Positions 1 through 8,726 of a DNA stretch of 64,000 bases are shown here, one piece after another (position 1 is the first letter of the stretch; every line of letters starts with the position of its first letter). The stretch is taken from NCBI GenBank assembly GCA_934086145.1, contig CAKOHV010000001.1, forward strand, positions 62,001-126,000. Reading direction: 5' to 3'. The notes beneath the pieces were generated by a model. The model made no database searches. It saw only the letters and a program-made list of their open reading frames with translations, and was not told the DNA's origin. Both the position numbers and the translations under genes were made by a program. The DNA is from an uncultured Bacilli bacterium. GTDB lineage: Bacteria; Bacillota_I; Bacilli_A; RF39; UBA660.

Positions 1-44
1 CTATTGTTATTATAGTCACGATACAAAAAAAGGGGGCTATATTT

Positions 45-857
45 GTGAGAAAAAAAATAAATAAAATTGAAAATAACGACAAAACAAAAGAATTGACCAA
101 AAAGGCCATTGTTAACCTTATTACAGGGGTTAGAACTGCTGGAACTTTTGCGATTATCCCAATTTATATGAAAACAGGAGCGACAACAACTGCCTTATGT
201 TCTGGAGCTTTCTTCCTAACGGATATGCTTGATGGAGCTCTAGCTCGTTCTTGGCATGTTCAATCATTCTTTGGGAGCTTGTTAGATGGCTTATCTGATA
301 AAGCCTATGCGATATCTTGCATGGCCTTATTAGCCCATGAAAATCCTATTTACTTGCTTCCCATCGGCTTAGAACTATCTATCTTAAAAATTAACTATGC
401 TAGTATGCAAAGAGGCAACAATGTTAAATCTAGTATTTTAGGTAAAATTAAAACCGGCGTCCTTGCTTTAACAATGGTTGATGGTTTCTTTTTACTAAAA
501 CCAGAAGAATTAAAAAATATCTTAAATAATTTAAATATTACATCATTTGATACTTTACTAAATCAAAAACCTAGTGTATTATCTAATATAGCTATAACAC
601 CATTAATAATAAGTGAGTTGATTGTTATCGGTGATTATATTGCCAAGTCTAAAAAACAAGATAAGCTTAAACAACCTGAAGAAAAAGCTAATCTTCAAAA
701 AGAAAAAGCTCGTTTAATTGAAACTAAAGAGAATTTAGCAGCTCAAAAATTACAATTAAAGAATCGTCAAGAAGTCATTCATGACCTTTTCGATACTGAA
801 TTTTATCTTGAAAATAAAGATGGTGGCATCAAAAAACTATTATATAAAAAAGTTTAA
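45..857 (+). CDS. CDP-alcohol phosphatidyltransferase family protein with C-terminal coiled coil
   Basis: Membrane enzyme expected to transfer a phosphatidyl group from CDP-diacylglycerol to an alcohol, as in phosphatidylglycerophosphate synthesis. The family signature is complete: D60-x2-D63-G64-x2-A67-R68-x8-G77-x3-D81-x3-D85, the metal- and CDP-binding residues. The N-terminal 200 residues hold several hydrophobic segments. Residues about 205-255 form a Lys/Glu/Gln-rich helical tail, probably a coiled coil, which ordinary PgsA proteins lack. The start is GTG, 7 bases after an AGGGGG ribosome site at 31-36. The alcohol substrate cannot be told from sequence. The gene lies 23 bases upstream of the next one and may be co-transcribed with it. 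Confidence 0.8.
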   Translation: MRKKINKIENNDKTKELTKKAIVNLITGVRTAGTFAIIPIYMKTGATTTALCSGAFFLTDMLDGALARSWHVQSFFGSLLDGLSDKAYAISCMALLAHENPIYLLPIGLELSILKINYASMQRGNNVKSSILGKIKTGVLALTMVDGFFLLKPEELKNILNNLNITSFDTLLNQKPSVLSNIAITPLIISELIVIGDYIAKSKKQDKLKQPEEKANLQKEKARLIETKENLAAQKLQLKNRQEVIHDLFDTEFYLENKDGGIKKLLYKKV

Positions 858-880
858 CAAACAAAGAAAGTGGAGTAAAT

Positions 881-1375
881 ATGGACAAGGTAGTAAGAGA
901 GAGTGCTTTTATATTTGATGGTATTAAAACTAAAAAAGCCCAAAAAAAAATAATTAACTTATTAAAATGTTGCAAAGAATTAAGAGATACTGCCTATCCA
1001 TTAAAAAATTCTTTAGTTACTGAAGTAAAACTCCTTGATCTGCACGCTCAAAAGCAAAAAGATTATACTTATGTTACGGGGTCTCTTTTATTAGAAGACT
1101 TACCGTCTATGGAAAAGCGTACTTTTGAAGCCTATATTACTAATAAAGACAATGAATATCATATCTTACTTGATATTACGCGTGTTGATGCTAAAGATTT
1201 ACCTAATATGATTAGAACCACTGATATTATCAAAGAAGAACAAGATAACATAATTTCCGTTACTAGTTATTGTGGAATAGGCTACCTTCATGAAAAAGTC
1301 TTTTCCCAAGAATTTACTAAAGAAGAATACGAAGCTAATGTTGACCTTGCCCTTGAACAAATAAGTGCCTTATGA
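881..1375 (+). CDS. hypothetical protein, 164 aa
   Basis: Not recognised. A soluble, charged protein without signal peptide or membrane segment; predicted mixed alpha/beta with a helical N-terminus. It starts at ATG 881 behind a GTGGAG ribosome site and follows the phosphatidyltransferase by 23 bases, so the two probably share a transcript. A short GC-poor hairpin with a T-run follows the stop codon. No catalytic motif can be seen. Confidence 0.7.
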   Translation: MDKVVRESAFIFDGIKTKKAQKKIINLLKCCKELRDTAYPLKNSLVTEVKLLDLHAQKQKDYTYVTGSLLLEDLPSMEKRTFEAYITNKDNEYHILLDITRVDAKDLPNMIRTTDIIKEEQDNIISVTSYCGIGYLHEKVFSQEFTKEEYEANVDLALEQISAL

Positions 1376-1387
1376 CACTTTTTTTTC
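1363..1387 (+). terminator. weak intrinsic terminator
   Basis: AAGTG at 1363-1367 pairs with CACTT at 1376-1380 across the stop codon of the preceding gene, and a run of T follows. The stem is only 5 bp, so efficiency is uncertain. Confidence 0.45.
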
Positions 1388-1423
1388 TTATCCAATATGC
1401 TATAATAAAAAAAGGGTGGTCTA

Positions 1424-2740
1424 ATGAAAAAAATATTTCCAGACATAATTTATTTATTTATCTTTCTTTTATCATTTTTTATTACAACTAAAAAAGTTAG
1501 TTTCTTTTTATTAATCCTTTTTCTCCTTTCACTCATTACAAAATTTATCTTTAATTTAATAACTAAAAACTATCACTATACGGAACTTCCTCCCTATAAA
1601 AAATCTGCCTTTTATCCTTTAATTTTTTCCCTTATCATTGCTATTATAGCTTTCTTTAACTATCAAAGTGACTTATCCCTTTTTAAATCCTTTGTAACCT
1701 CCCTTATCTATTACTTAGTTACTTTTTTATTACTATTACCTCCTCATTTAAAATACTATTCTAAAGAAAATTCAGTTTCTAATGCTTTTGCTTTATCTTG
1801 TACCAAGACTATTTTCTTACCACAGGTTAGTAACTCGGAACTTTCCAAATTCTTAAAAATCCTACATTGTGCTAAGCTAAACTTAATAATCTGCTCTGAT
1901 AGTGAACTTTCTCCTAAACTTACTTCGTCTTTTCAAAAAGTAAGTTATGCTGATTTAGATTTGTCGAAAAGACAAAATATTATTTTACAAGAGAACCAAT
2001 TAACCGCCGAGCAAATTCAAAAGTTAACCGACCATAGAAATCTTTACTATGTTAAGGATGAAGATTTAGCAACCAGTATTTCGCAAATAAAAAAAGCTCG
2101 TGGTATAATTGACAATTTAATTAAAGCGACGAATCTAAATACTATTTTAACTAGTGCCTTATTTTTATCTATCATTTTTACGAGTTTGTTAGGTTATCCT
2201 ATGCCTTTTAATTATCTCTTACTATTAATTATCGGTTTTAAGAAAAATATCTTCCTTACTTGCTTTGCCCCATACTTTCGTTTTGATACTGATATTATGG
2301 AACGTTCACCTCGTCAAGAAAATGCTCCTTTTTATCTAAAACAAGACTTAATTCTTTTGGTAATTTCTAGTCTCCTAGTCACTTTTGCTGTAACTATTCC
2401 GTATATGGAATCTTTATCTGCTGGCGGCTCAGCTTCCTTAGCAACAACTTTAGCTTTAAATACTTACCTTTTTTGTTTCTTGCTTTTATCTCTTCAGAAT
2501 GTTACGGAAAAGGTGACAATTCTAAATCTCATAACTATCTATCAAGATCGCCATATGCTTCTTGCCATCATTATAACTATCATCGCCATACTTGCTTTAC
2601 CTTATTGCCCTTTTATTGCCATCAAATCGACTATTTTCAGTAACTATCTTCGTTGCTTTTTGGTTGCATTCTTCCTCTTAATTACTCTCGATTTAACCAA
2701 ATTAGCTCGTTTTACCACAATTAGAAAGAAGGAAAAATAA
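1424..2740 (+). CDS. degenerate P-type ATPase-like membrane protein
   Basis: 438 residues with two N-terminal membrane helices, a second hydrophobic pair at about 60-105, a soluble stretch at about 115-235, and about six C-terminal helices. The stretch with KKARGIIDN near residue 222 followed by hydrophobic segments matches the 'egRr-inNi' region and M5-M10 of cation P-type ATPases, and 'IMERSPR' resembles the 'mmerpPR' loop of that family. The phosphorylation motif DKTGT, TGES and GDGxND are all absent; a remnant SDS stands where SGD would be. It therefore looks like a catalytically dead, shortened ATPase relative. The stop overlaps the next start (TAATG), implying translational coupling to the MYG1-like gene. 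The homology call is by eye and moderate. Confidence 0.6.
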   Translation: MKKIFPDIIYLFIFLLSFFITTKKVSFFLLILFLLSLITKFIFNLITKNYHYTELPPYKKSAFYPLIFSLIIAIIAFFNYQSDLSLFKSFVTSLIYYLVTFLLLLPPHLKYYSKENSVSNAFALSCTKTIFLPQVSNSELSKFLKILHCAKLNLIICSDSELSPKLTSSFQKVSYADLDLSKRQNIILQENQLTAEQIQKLTDHRNLYYVKDEDLATSISQIKKARGIIDNLIKATNLNTILTSALFLSIIFTSLLGYPMPFNYLLLLIIGFKKNIFLTCFAPYFRFDTDIMERSPRQENAPFYLKQDLILLVISSLLVTFAVTIPYMESLSAGGSASLATTLALNTYLFCFLLLSLQNVTEKVTILNLITIYQDRHMLLAIIITIIAILALPYCPFIAIKSTIFSNYLRCFLVAFFLLITLDLTKLARFTTIRKKEK

Positions 2741-3654
2741 TGATTAATTTAACTAAAAATATTACGGAAGCCACCTTAATTACCCATGGTGGAACTTTTC
2801 ATCCTGATGATGTCTTTTCTAGCGTTTTTTTAAATAAAATATTTCCTAATTCCATCGTTTACCGCGCTAATTCGCTTCCTACAAAATTACGTGGTGACCA
2901 AATTGTTTATGATATTGGTTATGGTCGTTTTGACCACCATGGTCCTAATGCCCAAATGCGTAATGATAAAATAAAATATAGTTCCTTTGGTTTACTATGG
3001 AAAGAATATGGTCTTTCTTATCTAGCTAAAATAACCACAGAACCAGCCAAACTTTGGCAAGTAATTGATGAAAAACTAGTTATGCAAATTGATGGCATCG
3101 ATAATGGCAATTTTCCTAAAATCGAAGCTGACTATAAACTAATGGATTTAGATAATGTGATAGATTTATTTAACAAAGCTTGGAATGAAGATGTTGATAA
3201 TGATGAAGGCTTCAAACAAGCTTGCCAAGTTGCTGAAATCATCTTTGACCGTTTAATTTTGAAAGAAAAGGCTAAATTAACTGCACAAAAGCAAATTGAA
3301 AAACTAATCGCTCAAAATAATCATCAACCAATCTTAATCTTAGATGAATATATGCCATACAATGATGCTTTATTTGATTCTGAAGACCCTTCAGCCCAAG
3401 AAATTAAAATCATTATCTTTCCTTCAAATAGGGGAGGATACAACATTAAACCACGAACTATTAGTAAGGATTCAAAAGAATTAGTTGTTAATTTTCCTTC
3501 CACATATTTAGGCTTAAGTAACGACGAACTAGCCCAAGTAAGTAACATTAAAGATGCTCGCTTCGTTCACATAAATGGCTTTTTAGCTTGTGCCAACACC
3601 TTAGATGCGGCCATCGCCCTTGCTAATCAAGCCCTTCACAACAAGGAAAATTAA
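2740..3654 (+). CDS. MYG1/UPF0160 family metal-dependent protein
   Basis: 304 residues matching the MYG1 family, a DHH-like group reported as exonuclease in eukaryotes. Visible motifs are THGGTFHPDDVFS near residue 15, YDIGYGRFDHHG near 59-70 (the DHH-type metal site) and a C-terminal FVHINGFLACA segment. The length is close to that of family members. The start codon overlaps the stop of the upstream membrane protein. The last 15 codons and stop lie in a 90-bp segment that is duplicated about 0.4 kb downstream. The cellular role in bacteria is unknown to me. Confidence 0.8.
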   Translation: MINLTKNITEATLITHGGTFHPDDVFSSVFLNKIFPNSIVYRANSLPTKLRGDQIVYDIGYGRFDHHGPNAQMRNDKIKYSSFGLLWKEYGLSYLAKITTEPAKLWQVIDEKLVMQIDGIDNGNFPKIEADYKLMDLDNVIDLFNKAWNEDVDNDEGFKQACQVAEIIFDRLILKEKAKLTAQKQIEKLIAQNNHQPILILDEYMPYNDALFDSEDPSAQEIKIIIFPSNRGGYNIKPRTISKDSKELVVNFPSTYLGLSNDELAQVSNIKDARFVHINGFLACANTLDAAIALANQALHNKEN

Positions 3655-3698
3655 ATCCTTGTTTTTTTCTTCTTTAAACACTCTTTTCATGTTATAAT
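3609..3698 (+). repeat. 90-bp direct repeat, left copy
   Basis: Identical base for base to 4024-4113. It spans the last codons of the MYG1-like gene, its terminator and an extended -10 box (TGTTATAAT). The two copies bracket a 325-bp element exactly. Read as a target duplication or a recombination footprint associated with that element. Confidence 0.9.
3641..3668 (+). terminator. intrinsic terminator after the MYG1-like gene
   Basis: ACAAGGA at 3641-3647 pairs with TCCTTGT at 3656-3662, followed by seven T. An identical copy sits in the downstream repeat at 4056-4083. Confidence 0.75.
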
Positions 3699-4023
3699 CC
3701 TGAATTTGACAGTTTTGAAGAAAAAAGTTTCACAATCCCTTTATTTATAAGGTTTTTGCTCCATTTAAAAAATGCGTACCATTGTATTTTTTTCAAACTT
3801 GATAATTTTTTTTGAAAAAAATTTTTGGACACATTGTTTAAAGCCTTATAAATAAAGCAAATTAGTATAAATTTAATAGTCAAGTGTTTAACTATGTTTA
3901 AATTTTAACATAAATTTATAAGTAAATCAATGTCCGAATATGGTACGCATTTTGTAAAAATAAAGAAGTCCTTATTTTATGAGGCTTTGCGGGCAAAAAA
4001 AAGTTGAAACTGTCAAACTCGGG
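3699..4023. mobile_element. 325-bp MITE-like element with imperfect terminal inverted repeats
   Basis: The left end begins CCTGAATTTGACAGTTT and the right end, read on the other strand, begins CCCGAGTTTGACAGTTT. Further inside, AATGCGTACCAT on the left is mirrored by ATGGTACGCATT on the right, so the arms extend about 90 bases with gaps. The interior is very AT-rich and has no credible coding capacity. It is inserted directly after TATAAT. A piece of the same left end occurs at 9643. The parent transposase family is not identifiable here. Confidence 0.7.
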
Positions 4024-4113
4024 GGCCATCGCCCTTGCTAATCAAGCCCTTCACAACAAGGAAAATTAAATCCTTGTTTTTTTCTTCTTTAAACACTCTT
4101 TTCATGTTATAAT
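4024..4113 (+). repeat. 90-bp direct repeat, right copy
   Basis: Identical to 3609-3698. This copy carries a second terminator (4056-4083) and ends with the extended -10 box TGTTATAAT at 4105-4113, which is placed to drive the gene starting at 4138. Confidence 0.9.
4105..4113 (+). promoter_or_regulatory. extended -10 promoter for the 1258-aa protein
   Basis: TGTTATAAT lies 24 bases before the ATG at 4138, with an AGGAG ribosome site in between. The same box occurs upstream of the element at 3690-3698. Confidence 0.6.
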
Positions 4114-4137
4114 TAGTTAGAATAGGAGTGCTATTAA

Positions 4138-7100
4138 ATGAAGAATAATAAAGAGGAATTCATAAATTATTTAATTACTGATGATGCTAAATCAAAAGAA
4201 TTACTTTTAAACTTATTAGCTGAAAAAGACTATCAATCTATTAAAAGTATAATCATGTCCCTAGACCGAATGATAAAAAAACAAGAGCTAAACAAGAATA
4301 TTAAGGAAAACTTCTTATTTTTAATTGCTCAAAATATTGATGAAACAGATTTATTTGATGAAAAAATGTCTTTAAAAAAGGAATATAATTTTTTAAATGG
4401 CATGGAAATTGTCTTATTACAAAAATTACTTCGCCACAATTATCATTTTAATAGCGAACAATTAACCAACACTAAAGATGCTCTTTTACTAGAAATAATC
4501 AAATATCCTGATTCTCTTAATTGCGAAGAAGCCTTTAATATTCTTACGACCCGTATCCAAGATAAATCATTTACTATTGACCACTTTGCCGAAAGTGATA
4601 TGTTAAATTATCTTAAATTAGCCAGTAAATTAGCTAATCAAACCGGTGTAGAAGAATTAATAAATGATGAAACCTTCATTAGTTTATATAACTCTAATAA
4701 CATCACTTTACCAACTATTTTATTAGCTTCTAATCACGTAAGTAAACCACGTTTAAAAATCATAACTGCGGATAAATCCAAAACTTATATTAAACAAAAC
4801 CCTTCAATGATTGCGAATCTCTTAACTAGTGAAGAAGTTGCCATTCTTTGGCAAGATACCGACCTAAAAAATCTTTTTATAAATCACCAACTTCGTTATG
4901 ACTGCCTTGATGCGAAAAGTCAAAAAAACTTACTTGAAAATATTGAAGTCTTTTCCTTATATTCCTTAAAGACAATCAAAGAATTTATCAAGGGCTATGA
5001 AAATAAAGAAGTCTTAATTCACCATCTTGATTTTCTTTTCACTTATTTTACAGCCTTAAATAAAGAACCACTTGCTTATGATACCATCGATTCCTTTATT
5101 AATCTCTTTGATGAAGAAACTTTATTTATTATCACGGATGATCCAAGATTTCCTTATCTGCAAGAAAGTATCATCCTCTACCTTATCAATAGTCTAAAAC
5201 CATATTATCTTGAAAACTTTTTTACTAACGCTAAAGTTCATGAAGTTCTTTTAAATAATAAAAATGTTACTATTTATACTAAACTTCCCGTCAACATTCA
5301 AAAAGAAATTCTTGCTTCCTTAGATAAATTATTATTAAATAACGTTAATCGTCAATTATTTTTAAATAGTAATGATGACTTAATTAAGAAAATCTTTAAA
5401 CAAAATGATAATTTATACAATGAAATCTTAGATATCTGTCTTAATGAAAAGAAAGCCTTAACTTATCAAGAATTAAATCGCTTAATTAAATTAATGCCAA
5501 GTGAATTCTATGAAAAGTTAACTAATGAAGATATTTATAAATTATCCGGTCCTACTATTATTGCTATCTTAGGTGATTCTAAAAATACTTTCCGTAAAGT
5601 CATATTAGATAATGAGATATTATGTTCACGTATCGTCAACTCAATTAATTCCACCAATATTACGATGATTCAAGCCTGTCTTTTAAAAATCACTGACCGC
5701 GAAAAAGTCTCTTTATTAACTAAAGCCCAAAACATTACCAATCCATATGGGGCCATTAGTATCATTAAAACTATGACAGATGAAATAAAAAAAGAACTTT
5801 ATCAAAACCGTGCCCTTAAAAATCTAATTTTATTTAGTAGTTCCACTGATTACTTAATTGATAATTTAACGATTTCTTATCTTTTAGAAAACAAAGAATT
5901 AATTAGTAAATTATCAAATAATGCTTTAATAGAATTCCTTACTTCTCTTAATTTAAAAGAACTAAATAACTTACTTAAAGAAGAAAGTATTCTAAGTAAA
6001 ATTCTTTCAAGTGAAGTTGCTTATTCTAACATTATAACCTTATTGAACCATGATAATCTTTTACTTAGTAGTTTAATAAATAATCGTACTGCTAAGTATT
6101 TAGAAGCTACGACCTTAATTAAACTTCTAGAACAACTTTCCATTAATGATAAGAAGTTAATTTGTACGAATGAAGATGTCCTTTTAAAACTCTTCGATAA
6201 TAATCAAGCTGTCTTAAAGACTTTTAAAAATCTTTATGAAAAAAATAATTATCTTTTAGATAGTCTAGACTTAAAATTCTTAAATAGCCAAACTATTAAA
6301 TTAAAATTTGCGCACCTCGAATATCTAACTAAACATAATGACTTACAACAACTCTTACTTGATATCTATCAAAAATATCCGTTAGATAATAAATTCCTTA
6401 CTACTTTATTTAATAATGATGCTATTGGTTTTAATCATTCTCCTTTATCTAACATCTTAAAGACTATTGTTGAATCAATTGATGGTATTAATCGTAAGAA
6501 ATATGGTAATTTCTTAAAAATATTTGCTAATACTTCCTTTGCTAACTTATCCGTCTTAGAAATGAATAAAATAATAACTTATTATTTATCGGTTATTCCA
6601 TGGCTTCAAACTAAAGAGGAGATAAAACGTCCGGCTGTAGTTTCTGTTCCGCGTACTTTAGAAGAAGTCCTTAACTATGAAGAAAACTATGCTAAAAATA
6701 TTGAAGAAAAAATTCGTCTTAAAGATTATGATAGTTACCAAGCCATTGTTTGTTTAAAATACTATAAAATGACCTTAGAAGAAGCGACTACCTTTATTAA
6801 TCAATATGATGTAACTAAAATAACTGAAAAAGCTTATCAAAATGAAATAAATTTCTTACAAAATCTTAACCATTTCCTTCATCAATCAGAAAAAGAAATT
6901 AGAAAGAATAAAAGACTAAAAGAGTATAAAATAACTGATATCTTTAAAATAAATAATCGTCTTCATGAATTATTCAATAAACTCTATAATTATGAATTAA
7001 ACATCAATCTTAATAATTACCAACCACTTAACGTTGCTTTATATGGTAAAGAAATTACTCTTTATGAACCAAAAGAAAAATTTACTTACTTATTAAGTTC

Positions 7101-7914
7101 AGTTAATCCGAAAAGAATGCTAAATTTTGCTGACTTTTTAAGTAGTTGGAATGATACCCTTGCTTCTTTGCCAAATGAGCAATTAACGGCGACACTTATT
7201 ACTAATGATAATCTACATGTCTTTGTTCCTGAAGATATTAATTTTGGTTTTACAAAGTTAAATAATAATACTCTTGAAAATATTATCCTTCCTAATCGTT
7301 TTGGTCATTCTTTCTTTGCTTTGCCTCGTACCTTAATCAATAATAGTTCCCAAAATCATAATCTTTTCTTCTTAAATAAGTATGAGAATAATAATCAAAC
7401 CGCCAAAAATCCATATCTAACCCCTGATTATCTTCTTTTATTTAAAGATTTAATCTTTATCGATGATGAAACTATTAAAACGGCTTACTTAGAATATGTC
7501 TATCGTACAAGTCAGTCTTTTAAAACTAAAAAAACACCAAATGGGTTACCAATTATTCTCCTCGATCGCCATAAAATAATTACTGACGAAGTAGGGGAAT
7601 TAAAAGCATCTATCCTTGAATATAACGAAAACCATAATGTTATTCTCTTAAAGAAAATTATTGAAAAATATAGTAATAATCAACTTGGTTTAGCATATTT
7701 TACTAATGAATTTCTTAATAAATTCGCTATTCAAGAACTACTTACAACTATCGAAGAACGCTTAAAAAATTGTCATAACTTATCTGAACTAAATTTATTA
7801 AAAGAACTATTTACTGCCGAATTAACTAAGTATAACTATCTCAAAGACCCTGAAATACCTAATAAAATCCCTTATAATAAATATCTAAAAATAATCGAAA
7901 GTAAGTTAAGTTAA
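4138..7914 (+). CDS. large unknown protein, 1258 aa, helical
   Basis: Not recognised. A very long soluble protein, rich in Leu, Asn, Lys and Ile, with no signal peptide, no membrane segment and no nucleotide-binding motif. Up to about residue 820 it reads as repeated amphipathic helices with recurrent leucine spacing, as in alpha-solenoid (HEAT/ARM-like) proteins. A charged linker (about 830-870) precedes a C-terminal part with more beta-like, polar sequence from about 940 onward. ATG follows an AGGAG ribosome site. It is monocistronic between the element-associated promoter and the next promoter. The solenoid idea is inference from composition only. Confidence 0.75.
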   Translation: MKNNKEEFINYLITDDAKSKELLLNLLAEKDYQSIKSIIMSLDRMIKKQELNKNIKENFLFLIAQNIDETDLFDEKMSLKKEYNFLNGMEIVLLQKLLRHNYHFNSEQLTNTKDALLLEIIKYPDSLNCEEAFNILTTRIQDKSFTIDHFAESDMLNYLKLASKLANQTGVEELINDETFISLYNSNNITLPTILLASNHVSKPRLKIITADKSKTYIKQNPSMIANLLTSEEVAILWQDTDLKNLFINHQLRYDCLDAKSQKNLLENIEVFSLYSLKTIKEFIKGYENKEVLIHHLDFLFTYFTALNKEPLAYDTIDSFINLFDEETLFIITDDPRFPYLQESIILYLINSLKPYYLENFFTNAKVHEVLLNNKNVTIYTKLPVNIQKEILASLDKLLLNNVNRQLFLNSNDDLIKKIFKQNDNLYNEILDICLNEKKALTYQELNRLIKLMPSEFYEKLTNEDIYKLSGPTIIAILGDSKNTFRKVILDNEILCSRIVNSINSTNITMIQACLLKITDREKVSLLTKAQNITNPYGAISIIKTMTDEIKKELYQNRALKNLILFSSSTDYLIDNLTISYLLENKELISKLSNNALIEFLTSLNLKELNNLLKEESILSKILSSEVAYSNIITLLNHDNLLLSSLINNRTAKYLEATTLIKLLEQLSINDKKLICTNEDVLLKLFDNNQAVLKTFKNLYEKNNYLLDSLDLKFLNSQTIKLKFAHLEYLTKHNDLQQLLLDIYQKYPLDNKFLTTLFNNDAIGFNHSPLSNILKTIVESIDGINRKKYGNFLKIFANTSFANLSVLEMNKIITYYLSVIPWLQTKEEIKRPAVVSVPRTLEEVLNYEENYAKNIEEKIRLKDYDSYQAIVCLKYYKMTLEEATTFINQYDVTKITEKAYQNEINFLQNLNHFLHQSEKEIRKNKRLKEYKITDIFKINNRLHELFNKLYNYELNINLNNYQPLNVALYGKEITLYEPKEKFTYLLSSVNPKRMLNFADFLSSWNDTLASLPNEQLTATLITNDNLHVFVPEDINFGFTKLNNNTLENIILPNRFGHSFFALPRTLINNSSQNHNLFFLNKYENNNQTAKNPYLTPDYLLLFKDLIFIDDETIKTAYLEYVYRTSQSFKTKKTPNGLPIILLDRHKIITDEVGELKASILEYNENHNVILLKKIIEKYSNNQLGLAYFTNEFLNKFAIQELLTTIEERLKNCHNLSELNLLKELFTAELTKYNYLKDPEIPNKIPYNKYLKIIESKLS

Positions 7915-7984
7915 GAAAAAAGACCCCAAAACTTGCTTTGTTTCTGATAAATGTTACAATTAGTAAGAAGACGGAGAGTACCTT

Positions 7985-8623
7985 ATGCAAAAAGAAAAAT
8001 TAAATTTTTATAACCTTTTTTACTTATTTATTTTTGGTTGTCTACTAGGTTGGCTAGTAGAAGGCCTTTGGTCCTTACTAAAAAAACACCTCTTAATAAA
8101 CCATTCTGCTTTAGTTATTGGTCCTTTTAATGTCGTTTATGGCGTAGGAGCCGTTGTCTTAACTGTTATGCTTTATAAAATAAAAGATGCTAGTTTAGTT
8201 AAAATATTTAAAACTTCCTTTATAACTGGTTCTATCTTAGAATATATTATGAGTTTTCTAATGGAATATATGTTAGGATTTGTTGCTTGGAATTATAGTA
8301 AAAAATTCTTAAATATACATGGTCGTATTTGCTTAACTTATTCTATCTTTTGGGGCTTCTTAGGCATCTTTTGGATCAAATTAGTCTATCCTAAAATAAA
8401 AAAGATAATTGATAATCAAGATCATGAAATTGGTACTAAAGTCATGAAATTCCTAATTGTCTTTCTTATCTTTGATACTTTCTTAACCTTTAGTGCCGTA
8501 AATCGTGGCAAAGACTTTGAAAGAGGGTTGCCTCCTGCTAATCGCTATGAAGAATTCTTAGATAATACCTTTGGTGTATCTTATTTAAATAATATGTATA
8601 ATAATCGTTGGAATCGTCATTGA
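7985..8623 (+). CDS. CmpB-type putative ABC transporter membrane protein (PF06541-like)
   Basis: 212 residues with about five to six membrane helices. It carries the recurrent features of the CmpB/'ABC transporter type IV' family: FGCLLGWLVEG near the N-terminus, a GPFNVVYGVGA motif, a 'WNYSKKFLNIHGRICL' region and a following SIFWGFLG segment. The function of the family is unknown; no ATPase partner lies beside it. ATG follows a GGAGAG ribosome site. A terminator overlaps the stop codon. Confidence 0.75.
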   Translation: MQKEKLNFYNLFYLFIFGCLLGWLVEGLWSLLKKHLLINHSALVIGPFNVVYGVGAVVLTVMLYKIKDASLVKIFKTSFITGSILEYIMSFLMEYMLGFVAWNYSKKFLNIHGRICLTYSIFWGFLGIFWIKLVYPKIKKIIDNQDHEIGTKVMKFLIVFLIFDTFLTFSAVNRGKDFERGLPPANRYEEFLDNTFGVSYLNNMYNNRWNRH

Positions 8624-8635
8624 TTCCTTTTTTTT
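8610..8635 (+). terminator. intrinsic terminator
   Basis: GGAATC at 8610-8615 pairs with GATTCC at 8622-8627 and eight T follow; the stem includes the last codons and stop of the CmpB-like gene. Confidence 0.75.
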
Positions 8636-8644
8636 GAGCAAAAT

Positions 8645-8672
8645 TTGACTTAATTAAAACATTCTATAATAA
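8645..8672 (+). promoter_or_regulatory. promoter of first tandem paralogue
   Basis: TTGACT at 8645-8650 with a TATAATAA block at 8665-8672. The following leader down to the ATG, including AGGGGGAACC, is nearly identical to that of the second paralogue. Confidence 0.6.
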
Positions 8673-8726
8673 TAGTAAACCGATAAATAAAAAAACATTT
8701 TTTGTATAAAAAGGGGGAACCAAAAA

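Noticed and set aside
3692..3883. Minus-strand frame of 63 codons
   Set aside because: It lies wholly in the AT-rich MITE-like element, has no ribosome site and no recognisable protein pattern.
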